Shown one piece after another: positions 52,815-62,925 of a stretch of DNA of 64,000 nt. The notes beneath the pieces were generated by a model that worked only from the letters and a program-made list of their open reading frames with translations, did not search any database and was not told the origin of the DNA. The position numbers were made by a program, and so were the translations under genes. Source of the DNA: CAIWHR01 sp963823215 (GTDB taxonomy: Bacteria; Pseudomonadota; Gammaproteobacteria; Burkholderiales; Casimicrobiaceae). The stretch is taken from contig CAWGKT010000006.1 in assembly GCA_963823215.1 (NCBI GenBank), positions 186,001 to 250,000 of the forward strand. The letters run 5' to 3'. Each line of letters starts with the position of its first letter. The stretch's first letter is position 1.

Positions 52815-52830
52815 CTGGCACGCCGCTTGC
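52815..52830 (+). promoter_or_regulatory. sigma-54 promoter P1, eCIS operon
   Basis: CTGGCACGCCGCTTGC: the GG (52817-52818) and GC (52829-52830) are 10 bp apart, and TGGCACG plus TTGC match the -24/-12 consensus fully. Predicted start near 52842, upstream of the DUF3467-like gene. Confidence 0.85.
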
Positions 52831-52903
52831 GTGCAAGCGAACGAGATCGCGTTGCCGGTCGGTCGCCGCGGAACCCCGCGCCTTCACAAGGTCACCCAAT
52901 CCT

Positions 52904-53125
52904 ATGCCGTCCGAAGTCAAACAGATCTACGCCAACTATCTGGAAGTCGGCCAGAATGCGGCCGAATTCGTATTCGCTTTCGGCGTTTACAACGAAGGTG
53001 ACGCTGCTCCGCGCATCCAGATCCGGGTCCACTCCGCACCGGAGCCGGCATGTGCCTTCATGCGAGTGCTGGAGGAGGCGCTGGCGACTCACATCGAAAT
53101 GTTCGGCCCCGCCCGGGGCGGCTGA
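52904..53125 (+). CDS. DUF3467-like small protein
   Basis: A 73-residue protein (QIYANYLEVGQNAAEFVFAF... ending EMFGPARGG). The pattern of N-x-x-x-V-x-x-x-x-E-F-x-x-x-F followed by a short strand and a terminal helix matches DUF3467, small proteins of unknown role. The frame is open upstream to 52796, but that would include promoter P1, so ATG 52904 is preferred. As first gene behind P1 it belongs to the eCIS regulon; a role in assembly or regulation is only inferred. Confidence 0.7.
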   Translation: MPSEVKQIYANYLEVGQNAAEFVFAFGVYNEGDAAPRIQIRVHSAPEPACAFMRVLEEALATHIEMFGPARGG

Positions 53126-53331
53126 AACTGTCACACGTATCGCCGACGTTACGGCGCCTGTTACACCAACCTGACCTGTATCCGGTTCGGTACCTGCGAG
53201 GGTAGCGACCGCGTCAGCGCGCCTTCCGGGCCCGCGTGTGTAACGTGGCGCAGATACAGTCCGCGTGAATCGTGGGCAGTGAGAAGCACGCCAGCACTGG
53301 GGTTTCGCCGATTTGCCGACGGCACACGGCG

Positions 53332-53346
53332 TGGCATCCATATTGC
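53332..53346 (+). promoter_or_regulatory. sigma-54 promoter P2, before the sheath gene
   Basis: TGGCATCCATATTGC: GG (53333-53334) and GC (53345-53346) are 10 bp apart; TGGCA and TTGC match the consensus. Predicted start near 53358, giving a leader of about 42 nt with GAGGAGG before the sheath ATG. The rest of the 274-bp gap (53126-53399) shows GTTACAC / GTGTAAC copies about 75 bp apart and no gene. Confidence 0.7.
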
Positions 53347-53399
53347 GTACACGCTCAACTCCAGGGTATGCCACGAGATCGAACCGAGGAGGGCGCGCT

Positions 53400-54998
<1,599 letters not shown>

Positions 54999-55009
54999 AG
55001 GAGACTCTC

Positions 55010-55537
55010 ATGGCTCAGTTCACGGTGAATCCGCAGCGGTTCGATCCCTACAAGAACTTCAAGTTTCGGGTGAAATGGGACGGGCGCTATGTCGCGGGGG
55101 TGAGCAAGGTCGGCGGACTCAAGCGCACCACCGAGGTAGTGAAGCATCGCGACGGCGGCGATCCCAGCAGCTCGCGCAAATCGCCCGGTCGCACCGAGTA
55201 CGAGGCGCTCACTCTCGAGCGTGGCGTCACCCACGATACCGAGTTCGAAAAGTGGGCAAATAAGGTATGGCACTTCCAGGCGGGTCTGGGTGCCGAGACG
55301 TCGCTCAAGGATTTCCGAAAGGACATCATCATCGAGGTCTACAACGAGGCGGGGCAGCTTGCGCTCGCATTCAAAGTGTTTCGCTGCTGGGTTTCCGAGT
55401 ATCAGGCGTTGCCCGATCTCGACGCCAACGCCAATGCCGTGGCAATTCAGCACATCAAGCTCGAGAACGAAGGATGGGAGCGAGATGTCGAGGTCTCCGA
55501 GCCAACCGAGCCGAGCTTCACCGTTCCAGCCGCTTGA
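55010..55537 (+). CDS. eCIS inner tube protein (gp19-like)
   Basis: A 175-residue phage tail tube protein, Afp1/Afp5/Pvc1 type. The start FDPYKNFKFRVKWDGRYVAGVSKVGGLKRTTEVV and the LERGVTHDTEFEKWANKVW segment are diagnostic. It has a strong AAAGGAG site and follows the sheath by 11 bp. It stacks in rings to form the tube that carries cargo. Confidence 0.95.
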   Translation: MAQFTVNPQRFDPYKNFKFRVKWDGRYVAGVSKVGGLKRTTEVVKHRDGGDPSSSRKSPGRTEYEALTLERGVTHDTEFEKWANKVWHFQAGLGAETSLKDFRKDIIIEVYNEAGQLALAFKVFRCWVSEYQALPDLDANANAVAIQHIKLENEGWERDVEVSEPTEPSFTVPAA

Positions 55538-55642
55538 CGCGAGTGGCTCCTCGGCGCCGCCTTCCGTCGTTCCTGTGCCTGCTCACGTGCCGGCGGGGGG
55601 ACAGCGGTGTTGGCACGTGTCCGGCACTCCATTGACTCTCCC

Positions 55643-56374
55643 ATGCATGCGCTCACACCCCAGCAGATTTTGACGGTCTGGGAGGCAGGGCTCGCACAGC
55701 ATCCCGTCGAGCGTGCCCTGACCATTCTGCTGCATGCGTCCGATGGCGAATCCGGAAGGGCGCTCGCAGAGCTGAGCCTCGGTGAGCGCGATCGTCGCCT
55801 GCTCCACGTGCGCGAACAAACATTCGGTCGCGCACTGGACGCTTACGCCGAATGCAAGGCTTGTGGCGAACGCCTCGAGTTCGGCCTGACCACCGATTCG
55901 ATCCGTTTCCGTGCCGACAAGCCGGCAAGCAATCAACGATTGCGCGTCGACGAAGTGGAGTTGAGTCTTCGCCCCCCCGATAGCAATGACCTGATCGCGC
56001 TCTGCTCCTGCTCCGACGTGGAGAGTGCCCGCGCACGGTTGATCGAGCGGTGCATCGTCGAGTCCATGCAGGACGGCAAAGCCATCGCGGCCGATGCCCT
56101 TCCCGCCGATGTCGTGGCGATCGCGGCCGCGCGCATGACTGAGCTCGATCCGCAGGTGGAGGTCCTCATCGACTTGTGCTGCCCGACCTGTGAGGCGAGC
56201 CAGCAGATCCTGTTCGATATCGCTGCATTTTTCTGGTCGGAAATTGCCGCGCGTGCAAAACGACTCCTGCGTGAGATCCATCTGCTCGCCCGCACCTATT
56301 CCTGGCGGGAGTCCGAGATCCTCGCCATGAGCGCCTGGCGCCGCCACTGCTACCTCACGATGGTGCAGGAGTGA
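55643..56374 (+). CDS. T4 gp26/baseplate-hub-chaperone-like protein with two CxxC pairs
   Basis: A 243-residue protein. LTPQQILTVWEAGLAQHPVERALTILLHA and RDRRLLHVREQTFGRALDAYAEC followed by CKACGE resemble the T4-type baseplate hub assembly chaperone family found in eCIS clusters. CKACGE (about residue 73) and CCPTC (about residue 181) suggest a zinc ribbon. The C-terminal part is helical with EIHLLARTYSWRESEILAMS. Its stop overlaps the next GTG. ATG 55643 starts at the conserved LTPQQ; the frame is open 12 codons further to 55607. Confidence 0.68.
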   Translation: MHALTPQQILTVWEAGLAQHPVERALTILLHASDGESGRALAELSLGERDRRLLHVREQTFGRALDAYAECKACGERLEFGLTTDSIRFRADKPASNQRLRVDEVELSLRPPDSNDLIALCSCSDVESARARLIERCIVESMQDGKAIAADALPADVVAIAAARMTELDPQVEVLIDLCCPTCEASQQILFDIAAFFWSEIAARAKRLLREIHLLARTYSWRESEILAMSAWRRHCYLTMVQE

Positions 56375-57255
56375 GCGATTTCTTCCTGAGGCTGGCTGCA
56401 CGCAGTCTCGAGTCGCCGCGGGCGGCCCTGCCGCGTATCGCATCACGCTTCGCAACACCGGGCTTGGACCGATCGCTAGAGGTGGACACCCAGTTCGCCG
56501 CGAGTGCCGCAACCGAACAGTCGCCACCCGCAACTGCGGCCGTTGCTTCGCGACCGCATAACAACGGCGAGGTGCGGGACGCGTCGCCGCGCGCGACGGG
56601 CGTGCGTCATGACGGACCGGCGACCTCTTGGCCGCGCAGTTCGCACATCGGTTCGCACATCTTCGCCGTCGATGCCGAGAACGCGGCGCGAAGAACCGGT
56701 CCTCACACGCGAGCATCGGACGAGATGTCATCCGACGCGCACGCCGGGCTGGACGCCATTGAAAGCCGGCGCGGGGTTGCGGCCTTTGGCCCCGAACGAT
56801 CCGGGCAACTCGCCCGTGCGCCGCTTGCCACCCCTTCCGCCGCAGGTCAATTTGACCCATCCCCCGAGGCGTTTGGACCGTTTGCATCAACGGGGCAAGA
56901 CGGCACAGCGCCCACGGCACTCGCGCCAACGCTTCGGCCCTGGGACGCAGCAACGAACGCGTCGAGCGACATTGCACGCGTGACGCGGCCGAGCAGCGAA
57001 GAAGGACCGGCCGGGCTGGTCCGCACGCTGCCTGATGTCCGTGAGCACGCCCGATCGCGACCCGCGACACCCGATCTGGCGAGGACTACGCCCGATACGC
57101 CTCCCGCACCGGAGATACACGTGTCGATCGGCCGCATCGAAGTGCGTGCAGTGATGGCGCCCGTCACAGCGACGCCCCGCCCGCGCGCATCGGCAGTCGG
57201 TCCCGCGTTGACATTGGAGGCCTACCTCCGAGAGCGGCAAGAGGGCTCACGGTGA
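56371..57255 (+). CDS. conserved eCIS hypothetical protein, Ala/Pro-rich linker type
   Basis: A 294-residue protein with a short folded start (SDFFLRLAARSLE), a long low-complexity Ala/Pro/Ser/Arg middle (about 40-245) and a conserved tail: IHVSIGRIEVRAV, then LTLEAYLRER. The two ends, not the middle, look under selection. Position between the chaperone and the Afp16-like gene is usual for such proteins in eCIS loci. Function unknown; a flexible tether is an inference. Overlaps both neighbours by 4 bp. Confidence 0.65.
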   Translation: MSDFFLRLAARSLESPRAALPRIASRFATPGLDRSLEVDTQFAASAATEQSPPATAAVASRPHNNGEVRDASPRATGVRHDGPATSWPRSSHIGSHIFAVDAENAARRTGPHTRASDEMSSDAHAGLDAIESRRGVAAFGPERSGQLARAPLATPSAAGQFDPSPEAFGPFASTGQDGTAPTALAPTLRPWDAATNASSDIARVTRPSSEEGPAGLVRTLPDVREHARSRPATPDLARTTPDTPPAPEIHVSIGRIEVRAVMAPVTATPRPRASAVGPALTLEAYLRERQEGSR

Positions 57256-58535
57256 GCAATCATCTGGCCATCGCGACAGTCACCGCCGGGTTGCGGCAGA
57301 CGCTAGGTCCGGCAGTGGGCAGCGCGGTTGCCGGCGCGACGGTGACGACGTTGCTTCCGGATGCGCCGGCGCAGAGTCAACCCGAGCCTCGCGTCAATTT
57401 GTTTCTGTACCAGGTCACCCCCAACTCCGCCTGGCGCAATGCCGACCTGCCCGCGCGCAACTCGAGCGGCACCTTGGTGCAGCGTACGAGTGCTGCGCTC
57501 GACCTTCACTACTTGTTCAGTTTCTATGGGGACGAGGCTCAGCTCGAACCGCAACGTCTGCTCGGAGCAGTGGTGCGAACGCTGCATTCCCAGCCGCTGC
57601 TGTCGCGCCCCATCATACAGAGCACGATAGCGAGCCCAACGTTTGCTTTCCTGGCGCAATCCGACCTGGGCAGTGCCAGCGAGTCGGTGCGGTTCATACC
57701 CACCGCGCTGGCGCTCGAGGAGTTGTCCAAGCTCTGGTCGGTTTTCCTGCAAACCCCCTATCGGCTCTCGATTGCCTATCAAGGCACGGTGGTCTGCATC
57801 GAACCCGATGACTCTCCGGCGCCGGCGTTGCCGGTGCGAGCGCGCAACCTCTACGCGGCACCCTTCCGGCAACCGGTGATCGAGCGCGTATTGTCGCAAG
57901 CCTCAGCCGATCAACCTGTGCAGGATCAGCCGATTCTGCCCGGCTTCACACTCGTGCTCCTGGGCCAGAGGCTGCGCAGCGGCATCGCACAAGTGCAGAT
58001 CGCGGACGCCATCGTCACACCTGCGCCAGGGCAGGTGTCGGACGGCGAAATTCGAGTACCGCTGCCGGTGGGCCTCCACGCGGGCGTGCACGCGGTGCAG
58101 GTGGTCCAGCAGCAGCTGATGGGTACACCGCCGACGCCGCATCGAGGCGTCGAATCGAATGTGGCGGCGTTCGTGTTGCACCCCACCGTCACAGCCACCG
58201 CCACCCACGTATCCAGCCGCAACGTGGGCGGACTCGATGTTTCCACCTGTGACCTCACGGCCACGTTCACACCACCCGTGGGCAACCGGCAGCGCGTGGT
58301 CTTGCTGCTGAGCGAGGTCAATTCGCAGGCCGATCGCGCGGCCCGCGCCTACGCCTTTCGGGCGCCCGCGCGCAACCTGCCTCCCAATCCGTCCGAATTC
58401 AGCACGATCGTGGTCCGTGGCACCGATGTGGTGCCGGGCGATTACTTGCTGCGTGCGCAGGTCGACGGCGCGGAGAGTCCACTGGCGGTCGACGCCAGCG
58501 GCCTCTACGTTTCGCCGCGGGTCACGATCTCATGA
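57252..58535 (+). CDS. DUF4255 protein, Afp16/Pvc16-like tail terminator
   Basis: A 427-residue protein. Residues 1-190 form the DUF4255/Pvc16 N-terminal domain: SNHLAIATVTAGLRQTL, EPRVNLFLYQVTPNSAWRNADLPAR and YLFSFYGDEAQLEPQRLLGAVVRTLHSQPLLS. The C-terminal half has two Ig-like segments (PGFTLVLLGQRLRSGIAQVQIAD and VTISP-like ends). Pvc16/Afp16 caps the tail and fixes its length. GTG start overlaps the previous stop; its own stop overlaps the ATPase start. Confidence 0.92.
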   Translation: MSNHLAIATVTAGLRQTLGPAVGSAVAGATVTTLLPDAPAQSQPEPRVNLFLYQVTPNSAWRNADLPARNSSGTLVQRTSAALDLHYLFSFYGDEAQLEPQRLLGAVVRTLHSQPLLSRPIIQSTIASPTFAFLAQSDLGSASESVRFIPTALALEELSKLWSVFLQTPYRLSIAYQGTVVCIEPDDSPAPALPVRARNLYAAPFRQPVIERVLSQASADQPVQDQPILPGFTLVLLGQRLRSGIAQVQIADAIVTPAPGQVSDGEIRVPLPVGLHAGVHAVQVVQQQLMGTPPTPHRGVESNVAAFVLHPTVTATATHVSSRNVGGLDVSTCDLTATFTPPVGNRQRVVLLLSEVNSQADRAARAYAFRAPARNLPPNPSEFSTIVVRGTDVVPGDYLLRAQVDGAESPLAVDASGLYVSPRVTIS

Positions 58536-60562
58536 GCGACGTCGGGGCCGCTTGGTTCGAAAGCAATCAGCGTCAACTCGTAGCGTCACTGGCACGCGTG
58601 CGGCAGGCGTTGGAGCGATACACCGCGCAGCGTGTGGAGGGTCTCGCACCCTCAATTGCGGACACCGACTCGGCGTACGATCCGGCGGCCGAGCAAGCCG
58701 AGCCGTCGTCCGCGTTGTCGCGACTGTGCGAAACATTTCACCTTTCGCCGTTCGAGCGCGATGTCCTGGTGCTGTGCGCCGGCATGGATCTCGATGCCAG
58801 CTTCGGCAGTGTGTGTGCGAGCGCGCAGGGCGATCCGGCACGCCGCTATCCGACCTTCAGCCTGGCCCTTGCCGCGTTGGAAGGCGCTCACTGGAGCGCA
58901 CTGACGCCCGCAGCGCCGCTGCGCCGCTGGCGGCTGATCCAGGTCGCGGGCGACCAGCCGCTGACGCAAATCCCACTGCGGATCGACGAACGCATTCTGC
59001 ATTATCTCGCCGGCGTGCAGCACCTCGACGAGCGCCTGTCGGGCCTGGTCGAACCGATGCCTGCGACCGAAGGCGAATTGGTCCCCTCGCATCAGACGAT
59101 TGCCGAGGAGATCGCTGCGGCCTGGTCATATCCCGCCGTCGGGACGGAACGGGCCATCGTCCAGTTGCATGGACAGGATTCGGTCGGCAAGCGGACGATT
59201 GCCGCACACGCCTGCAGCGCGTTGGGCTGGAATCTGAACAGTCTCCAGGCTGCCGCGATTCCGCTCGCGCAAGCCGAGGTCGATGCGATGGTGCGCCTGC
59301 TGGTGCGCGAAGCCGCGTTGACCGGAGGTGCCCTCCTGCTCGACTGCGATGGCGTCGATGAGAGCGACGCGACACGCGGTGCCTCGCTGTCCTGGCTGGT
59401 CGAGCGGCTTGGCGTTCCACTGTTGATCACCACCCGCCACCCGATGCGCACTCTTCACCGCACTACGATCGCCCTGGAAGTACGCAAACCCGTCGCAAGT
59501 GAACAGCGTCATGTATGGCGGCAACTGCTCGAGCAGGGTCGGCCACACCCGGAAGCGGAGCTCGACGTGCTGGGGTCGCAGTTCAACTTGAGCGTGCCTG
59601 CCATTCGCGCTGCGTACGCGGAGGCGACCAGTCGCCACCAGGCGCTGCAGTACCGATCGTCATCAACCGATCCGCAGCAGCCGCAACAAAGTCGCGGCCC
59701 AGGGTTGCAGGCGCTGCTGTGGGACGCCTGCCGCAAGCAGGCCCGGCCCCGTCTCAATGACCTTGCGCAGCGCATCGATTCGGCGGTCGGTTGGAGCGAT
59801 CTGGTACTGCCCGATGCGCAGCTCGCCATACTGCACGAGATCGCCACTCACGTCCGGACCCGGGCGAAGGTCTACGAGAGCTGGGGGTTTTCCTCGCGGG
59901 GCACGCGCGGCCTGGGCATCAGTGCGCTGTTCGGCGGTCCCAGCGGAACTGGCAAGACCATGGCTGCCGAAGTGCTGGCCCGTGAACTTGAGCTCGACCT
60001 GTATCGCATCGATTTGAGCCAGGTGGTGAGCAAGTACATCGGCGAGACCGAAAAGAACCTGAGCCGGGTGTTCGACGCGGCGGAGGAGGGCGGCGCCGTG
60101 CTTCTGTTCGACGAAGCCGACGCGTTGTTCGGCAAGCGAACGGAGGTCAAGGACAGCCACGATCGCTACGCGAACATCGAAGTGAGCTATCTGCTCCAGC
60201 GCATGGAGGCGTATCGCGGGCTCGCCATTCTCACCACCAACATGAAAAGCGCGCTTGATGCGGCGTTCATGCGCCGTATCCGCTTCGTAGTGCAGTTTCC
60301 TTTTCCGGATGCTGCCTACCGTGCCCGGATCTGGGGCAAGGCCTTTCCCGCCCAAACGCCAACCGAGGATCTCGATCCAACGCGGCTCGCGCGCTTGGCT
60401 GTGGCGGGCGGGAACATACGCAACATCGCCTTGAGCGCTGCCTTTCTCGCAGCCGACGCCGAGGAGCCGGTGCGCATGACCCATCTGTTGAGGGCCGCAC
60501 GCAGCGAGTACGCGAAACTGGAAAAGCCGCTGAACGATATGGAGACGCACGGATGGACATGA
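58532..60562 (+). CDS. AAA+ ATPase, Afp15/Pvc15-like
   Basis: A 676-residue protein with a degenerate N-terminal AAA-like half and an intact C-terminal AAA+ module: Walker A GGPSGTGKT (468-476), Walker B AVLLFDEADALFGKR, sensor 1 LTTNMKSALDAAFMRRIRF with the arginine pair. The intervening FGIS-like segment SRGTRGLGISALF is typical. Afp15-like ATPases are required for assembly or cargo loading of eCIS particles. Overlaps the next gene by 10 bp. Confidence 0.93.
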   Translation: MSDVGAAWFESNQRQLVASLARVRQALERYTAQRVEGLAPSIADTDSAYDPAAEQAEPSSALSRLCETFHLSPFERDVLVLCAGMDLDASFGSVCASAQGDPARRYPTFSLALAALEGAHWSALTPAAPLRRWRLIQVAGDQPLTQIPLRIDERILHYLAGVQHLDERLSGLVEPMPATEGELVPSHQTIAEEIAAAWSYPAVGTERAIVQLHGQDSVGKRTIAAHACSALGWNLNSLQAAAIPLAQAEVDAMVRLLVREAALTGGALLLDCDGVDESDATRGASLSWLVERLGVPLLITTRHPMRTLHRTTIALEVRKPVASEQRHVWRQLLEQGRPHPEAELDVLGSQFNLSVPAIRAAYAEATSRHQALQYRSSSTDPQQPQQSRGPGLQALLWDACRKQARPRLNDLAQRIDSAVGWSDLVLPDAQLAILHEIATHVRTRAKVYESWGFSSRGTRGLGISALFGGPSGTGKTMAAEVLARELELDLYRIDLSQVVSKYIGETEKNLSRVFDAAEEGGAVLLFDEADALFGKRTEVKDSHDRYANIEVSYLLQRMEAYRGLAILTTNMKSALDAAFMRRIRFVVQFPFPDAAYRARIWGKAFPAQTPTEDLDPTRLARLAVAGGNIRNIALSAAFLAADAEEPVRMTHLLRAARSEYAKLEKPLNDMETHGWT

Positions 60563-60828
60563 AGCCTGCCCGGATCCGATTGCACATCCATGAGCTGATC
60601 GTGAATGGAGTGACAGTCGGCGACCGCGATGCGCTAGGTGACGCGATTCGAAGTGAGCTGACTCGATTGCTGACCGCGCATGCGTTGCCTTCTGCGCTTG
60701 CCCGCACTCGGCAAATCCCCTCGCTGAACGCCGGTGCGGTGCAAGTCGCATCGCCTCGTGCTCATGTGCTGGGCACGAGGGTGGCACAAGCGGTACACGA
60801 CAGCTTTCGAAAGCAGGACCGGGCATGA
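60553..60828 (+). CDS. small conserved eCIS protein, function unknown
   Basis: A 91-residue basic protein starting MDMKPARIRLHIHELIVNGV and ending in an amphipathic helix (LGTRVAQAVHDSF). Overlaps the ATPase stop by 10 bp and the next start by 4 bp. Small proteins with this opening and position occur in eCIS operons, but no role is known to me. Confidence 0.72.
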   Translation: MDMKPARIRLHIHELIVNGVTVGDRDALGDAIRSELTRLLTAHALPSALARTRQIPSLNAGAVQVASPRAHVLGTRVAQAVHDSFRKQDRA

Positions 60829-61487
60829 GCACCTTCCCGAACTCTCCGCGCGTGCTCAGAGGCGCCATCATCGGCGTCGACATCCTCAACCCCGTCGCCA
60901 GCGTGCTGGTATTCCAGTACAACCCGGACACGCTCACCCGCACACTGCAAGCACAAACCGCGGGTGGGGAAGGTTCAGACCGCTCCGAGGCGCTGCGCTT
61001 GCGCGGTGCGCCGATCGAGGAAATCAAGCTCGACGTAGAGATAGACGCCACGGATCAGCTCGAGAAGGTTGATCCCCTGGCCACGTCGTTCGGTGTCTAC
61101 CCGCAACTTTCCGCGCTCGAGATGCTGCTCTATCCCAAGAGCTCCCTGGTGATAGCCAACACGATCCTGCTGGCCGTCGGCACGATCGAAATCATCCCGC
61201 CGACCGCCCCGCTGACCCTGTTCGTGTGGGGACCGAAGCGGGTGCTGCCGGTGCGCCTTACCCAGTTCACGATCACGGAGGAATCCTATGACGTGAACCT
61301 CAATCCCACTCGCGCGAAAGTTGGGCTCGGCATGCGCGTGCTGAGCTACAACGACGTGTCGATCACTAACCCGGGCTATGCGTTGTTCCTGGCCCATCAA
61401 GTGGTCAAGGAAACCATGGCGACGCTGAATGGCGCGACCAGCCTGCCGCAGTTGGCCGGCACCGTGTCGCTCACCGCCGGAGGGTGA
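60825..61487 (+). CDS. eCIS tube-initiator / baseplate tube protein, Afp7-like N-terminal domain
   Basis: A 220-residue protein of the CIS tube family: VLVFQYNPDTLTRTLQAQ, then RLRGAPIEEIKLDVEIDATDQLE, a central LSALEMLLYPKS and VWGPKRVLPVRLTQFTITEESYDVNLNPTRAKVGLGMRVLSYND. In Afp/PVC the Afp7 protein joins the tube to the hub and has a C-terminal LysM domain. Here the LysM-like part is a separate gene 4 bp downstream. Confidence 0.9.
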   Translation: MSTFPNSPRVLRGAIIGVDILNPVASVLVFQYNPDTLTRTLQAQTAGGEGSDRSEALRLRGAPIEEIKLDVEIDATDQLEKVDPLATSFGVYPQLSALEMLLYPKSSLVIANTILLAVGTIEIIPPTAPLTLFVWGPKRVLPVRLTQFTITEESYDVNLNPTRAKVGLGMRVLSYNDVSITNPGYALFLAHQVVKETMATLNGATSLPQLAGTVSLTAGG

Positions 61488-61491
61488 AGCC

Positions 61492-61782
61492 GTGTTTCAG
61501 CCGACCAGTCGCTACTACAACATCGACACGGTCAAGGTCACCGCCGCCGATGGACGAGTCGTCGCATACAAGCGCCGCCGCTTTCTGCCACAGATCGAAA
61601 CGCTGCCGATCCTGGCGGAGGTGACGGTAACGCAGGGCGATCGGCCGGATGTGATCACTGCGCGGACACTGGGCGATGCCGAGCAGTTCTGGCGTATCTG
61701 CGATGCCAATCAATCGCTCGATCCGTTCGACCTCACGTCGGAACTCGGCAGCACGCTGCGCATTCCCATTCCGCAGCCTTAG
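61492..61782 (+). CDS. LysM-like baseplate protein
   Basis: A 96-residue protein starting at GTG 61492, 4 bp after the previous stop. The C-terminal half, GDRPDVITARTLGDAEQFWRICDANQSLDPFDL, is LysM/phage tail X-like and ends LRIPIPQP. It probably corresponds to the C-terminal LysM of Afp7, or to gp53, in the inner baseplate. Confidence 0.78.
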   Translation: MFQPTSRYYNIDTVKVTAADGRVVAYKRRRFLPQIETLPILAEVTVTQGDRPDVITARTLGDAEQFWRICDANQSLDPFDLTSELGSTLRIPIPQP

Positions 61783-61785
61783 AAC

Positions 61786-62925
61786 ATGGATCGGCTCGGC
61801 ATTCATCTCAGCTTGCTCATCGGCCCCACGGTGGCGCTGCCGGCCCCTCCCACGATGATGGAGGCGCTCTGCAGCGTCGAGGTCAGCCACAGCGACGACC
61901 GGCAATCCGGCTTTCAGATCATGTTCAGCATCGGTCGCTCGGGACCGCTCGATCTCGTCGACTACCCGCTCGTGGCCAATCCGCTTCTGAAGCCCTTCAA
62001 CCGCGTTGTGATCATCGTCACCTTCCATGGCATCCCGCGGGTGCTGATGGACGGTGTCATTACCCACCTGCAAATGTCCCCGAGCGACAAGCCGGGTGGC
62101 TCGACCTTCACCATCACGGGCGAAGACGTGAGCGTCATGATGGATCGAGAAGAAAAGTCGATGCAGCATCCGGCTCAGGACGAGACTTTGATCGCGCTGA
62201 AACTCATCACGAGCTACGCGCAGTACGGTTTGATCCCGATCGTCGTTCCCCCGCTCGTGATCGATCCACCGATCCCGATCGAGCGCGTCCCGGTGCAGCA
62301 GGCGACCGACCTCCAATACCTGAAGCAGATGGCGGCACGCTATGCCTACGTCTTCTACGTCAAGCCCGGCCCTGCGCCGATGACGAATATCGGCTATTGG
62401 GGGCCGCCCGAGCGTCTTGGCCTGCCCCAGCCAGCGCTCACGGTCAATATGGGGCAGGCGACCAATGTCGAGTCGTTCAGTGTAAACAACAACGCGCTCG
62501 AGCCGACGCTGGTGACGGGTCAGATTCAGGACCGGACCACGAATCGATCGGTGCCCGTGCAAACGTTCGCCAGCCTTCGTCCCCCGCTGTCGGCAATGCC
62601 GGCGTGGCTCGTCAATCAAACCAATTTGCGCCGTCGCCAATATCGTGAGAGCGGCCTCAACGCCATGCAGGCTCTCGCGCGCGCTCAAGGTATTACCGAC
62701 GCCTCGGCCGACTCGGTGGTCGCCGAAGGCGAGCTGGATGCGGTTCGCTACGGCACGCCGCTGCAGGCACGGGGGCTGGTAGGCGTACGCGGCGCCGGCT
62801 ACTTGCACGACGGTATCTGGTACGTCAAGCGAGTGACACACACGATCAAGAAAGAATCCTACAGGCAGAAGTTCACCCTGGCCCGTGACGGTCTCGGGTC
62901 GATCACCCCCGCGGTCATGCCATGA
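61786..62925 (+). CDS. baseplate hub protein (gp27-like, N-terminal half of Afp8)
   Basis: A 379-residue hub protein of the phage late-control D/gp27 type: FQIMFSIGRSGPLDLVDYPL, PFNRVVIIVTFHGIPRVLMDGVITHLQ, FTITGEDVSVMMDREEKS, LKQMAARYAYVFYVKPGP and the terminal GAGYLHDGIWYVKRVTHTIKKESYRQKFTL. In Afp8 the same fold is fused to the gp5-like spike; here the spike is the next gene, overlapping by 4 bp. Confidence 0.88.
   Translation: MDRLGIHLSLLIGPTVALPAPPTMMEALCSVEVSHSDDRQSGFQIMFSIGRSGPLDLVDYPLVANPLLKPFNRVVIIVTFHGIPRVLMDGVITHLQMSPSDKPGGSTFTITGEDVSVMMDREEKSMQHPAQDETLIALKLITSYAQYGLIPIVVPPLVIDPPIPIERVPVQQATDLQYLKQMAARYAYVFYVKPGPAPMTNIGYWGPPERLGLPQPALTVNMGQATNVESFSVNNNALEPTLVTGQIQDRTTNRSVPVQTFASLRPPLSAMPAWLVNQTNLRRRQYRESGLNAMQALARAQGITDASADSVVAEGELDAVRYGTPLQARGLVGVRGAGYLHDGIWYVKRVTHTIKKESYRQKFTLARDGLGSITPAVMP

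Noticed and set aside
53126..53399. Small gene in the gap before the sheath
   Set aside because: No frame with a start, ribosome site and plausible composition; the gap is better explained by promoter P2 and its upstream sequence.
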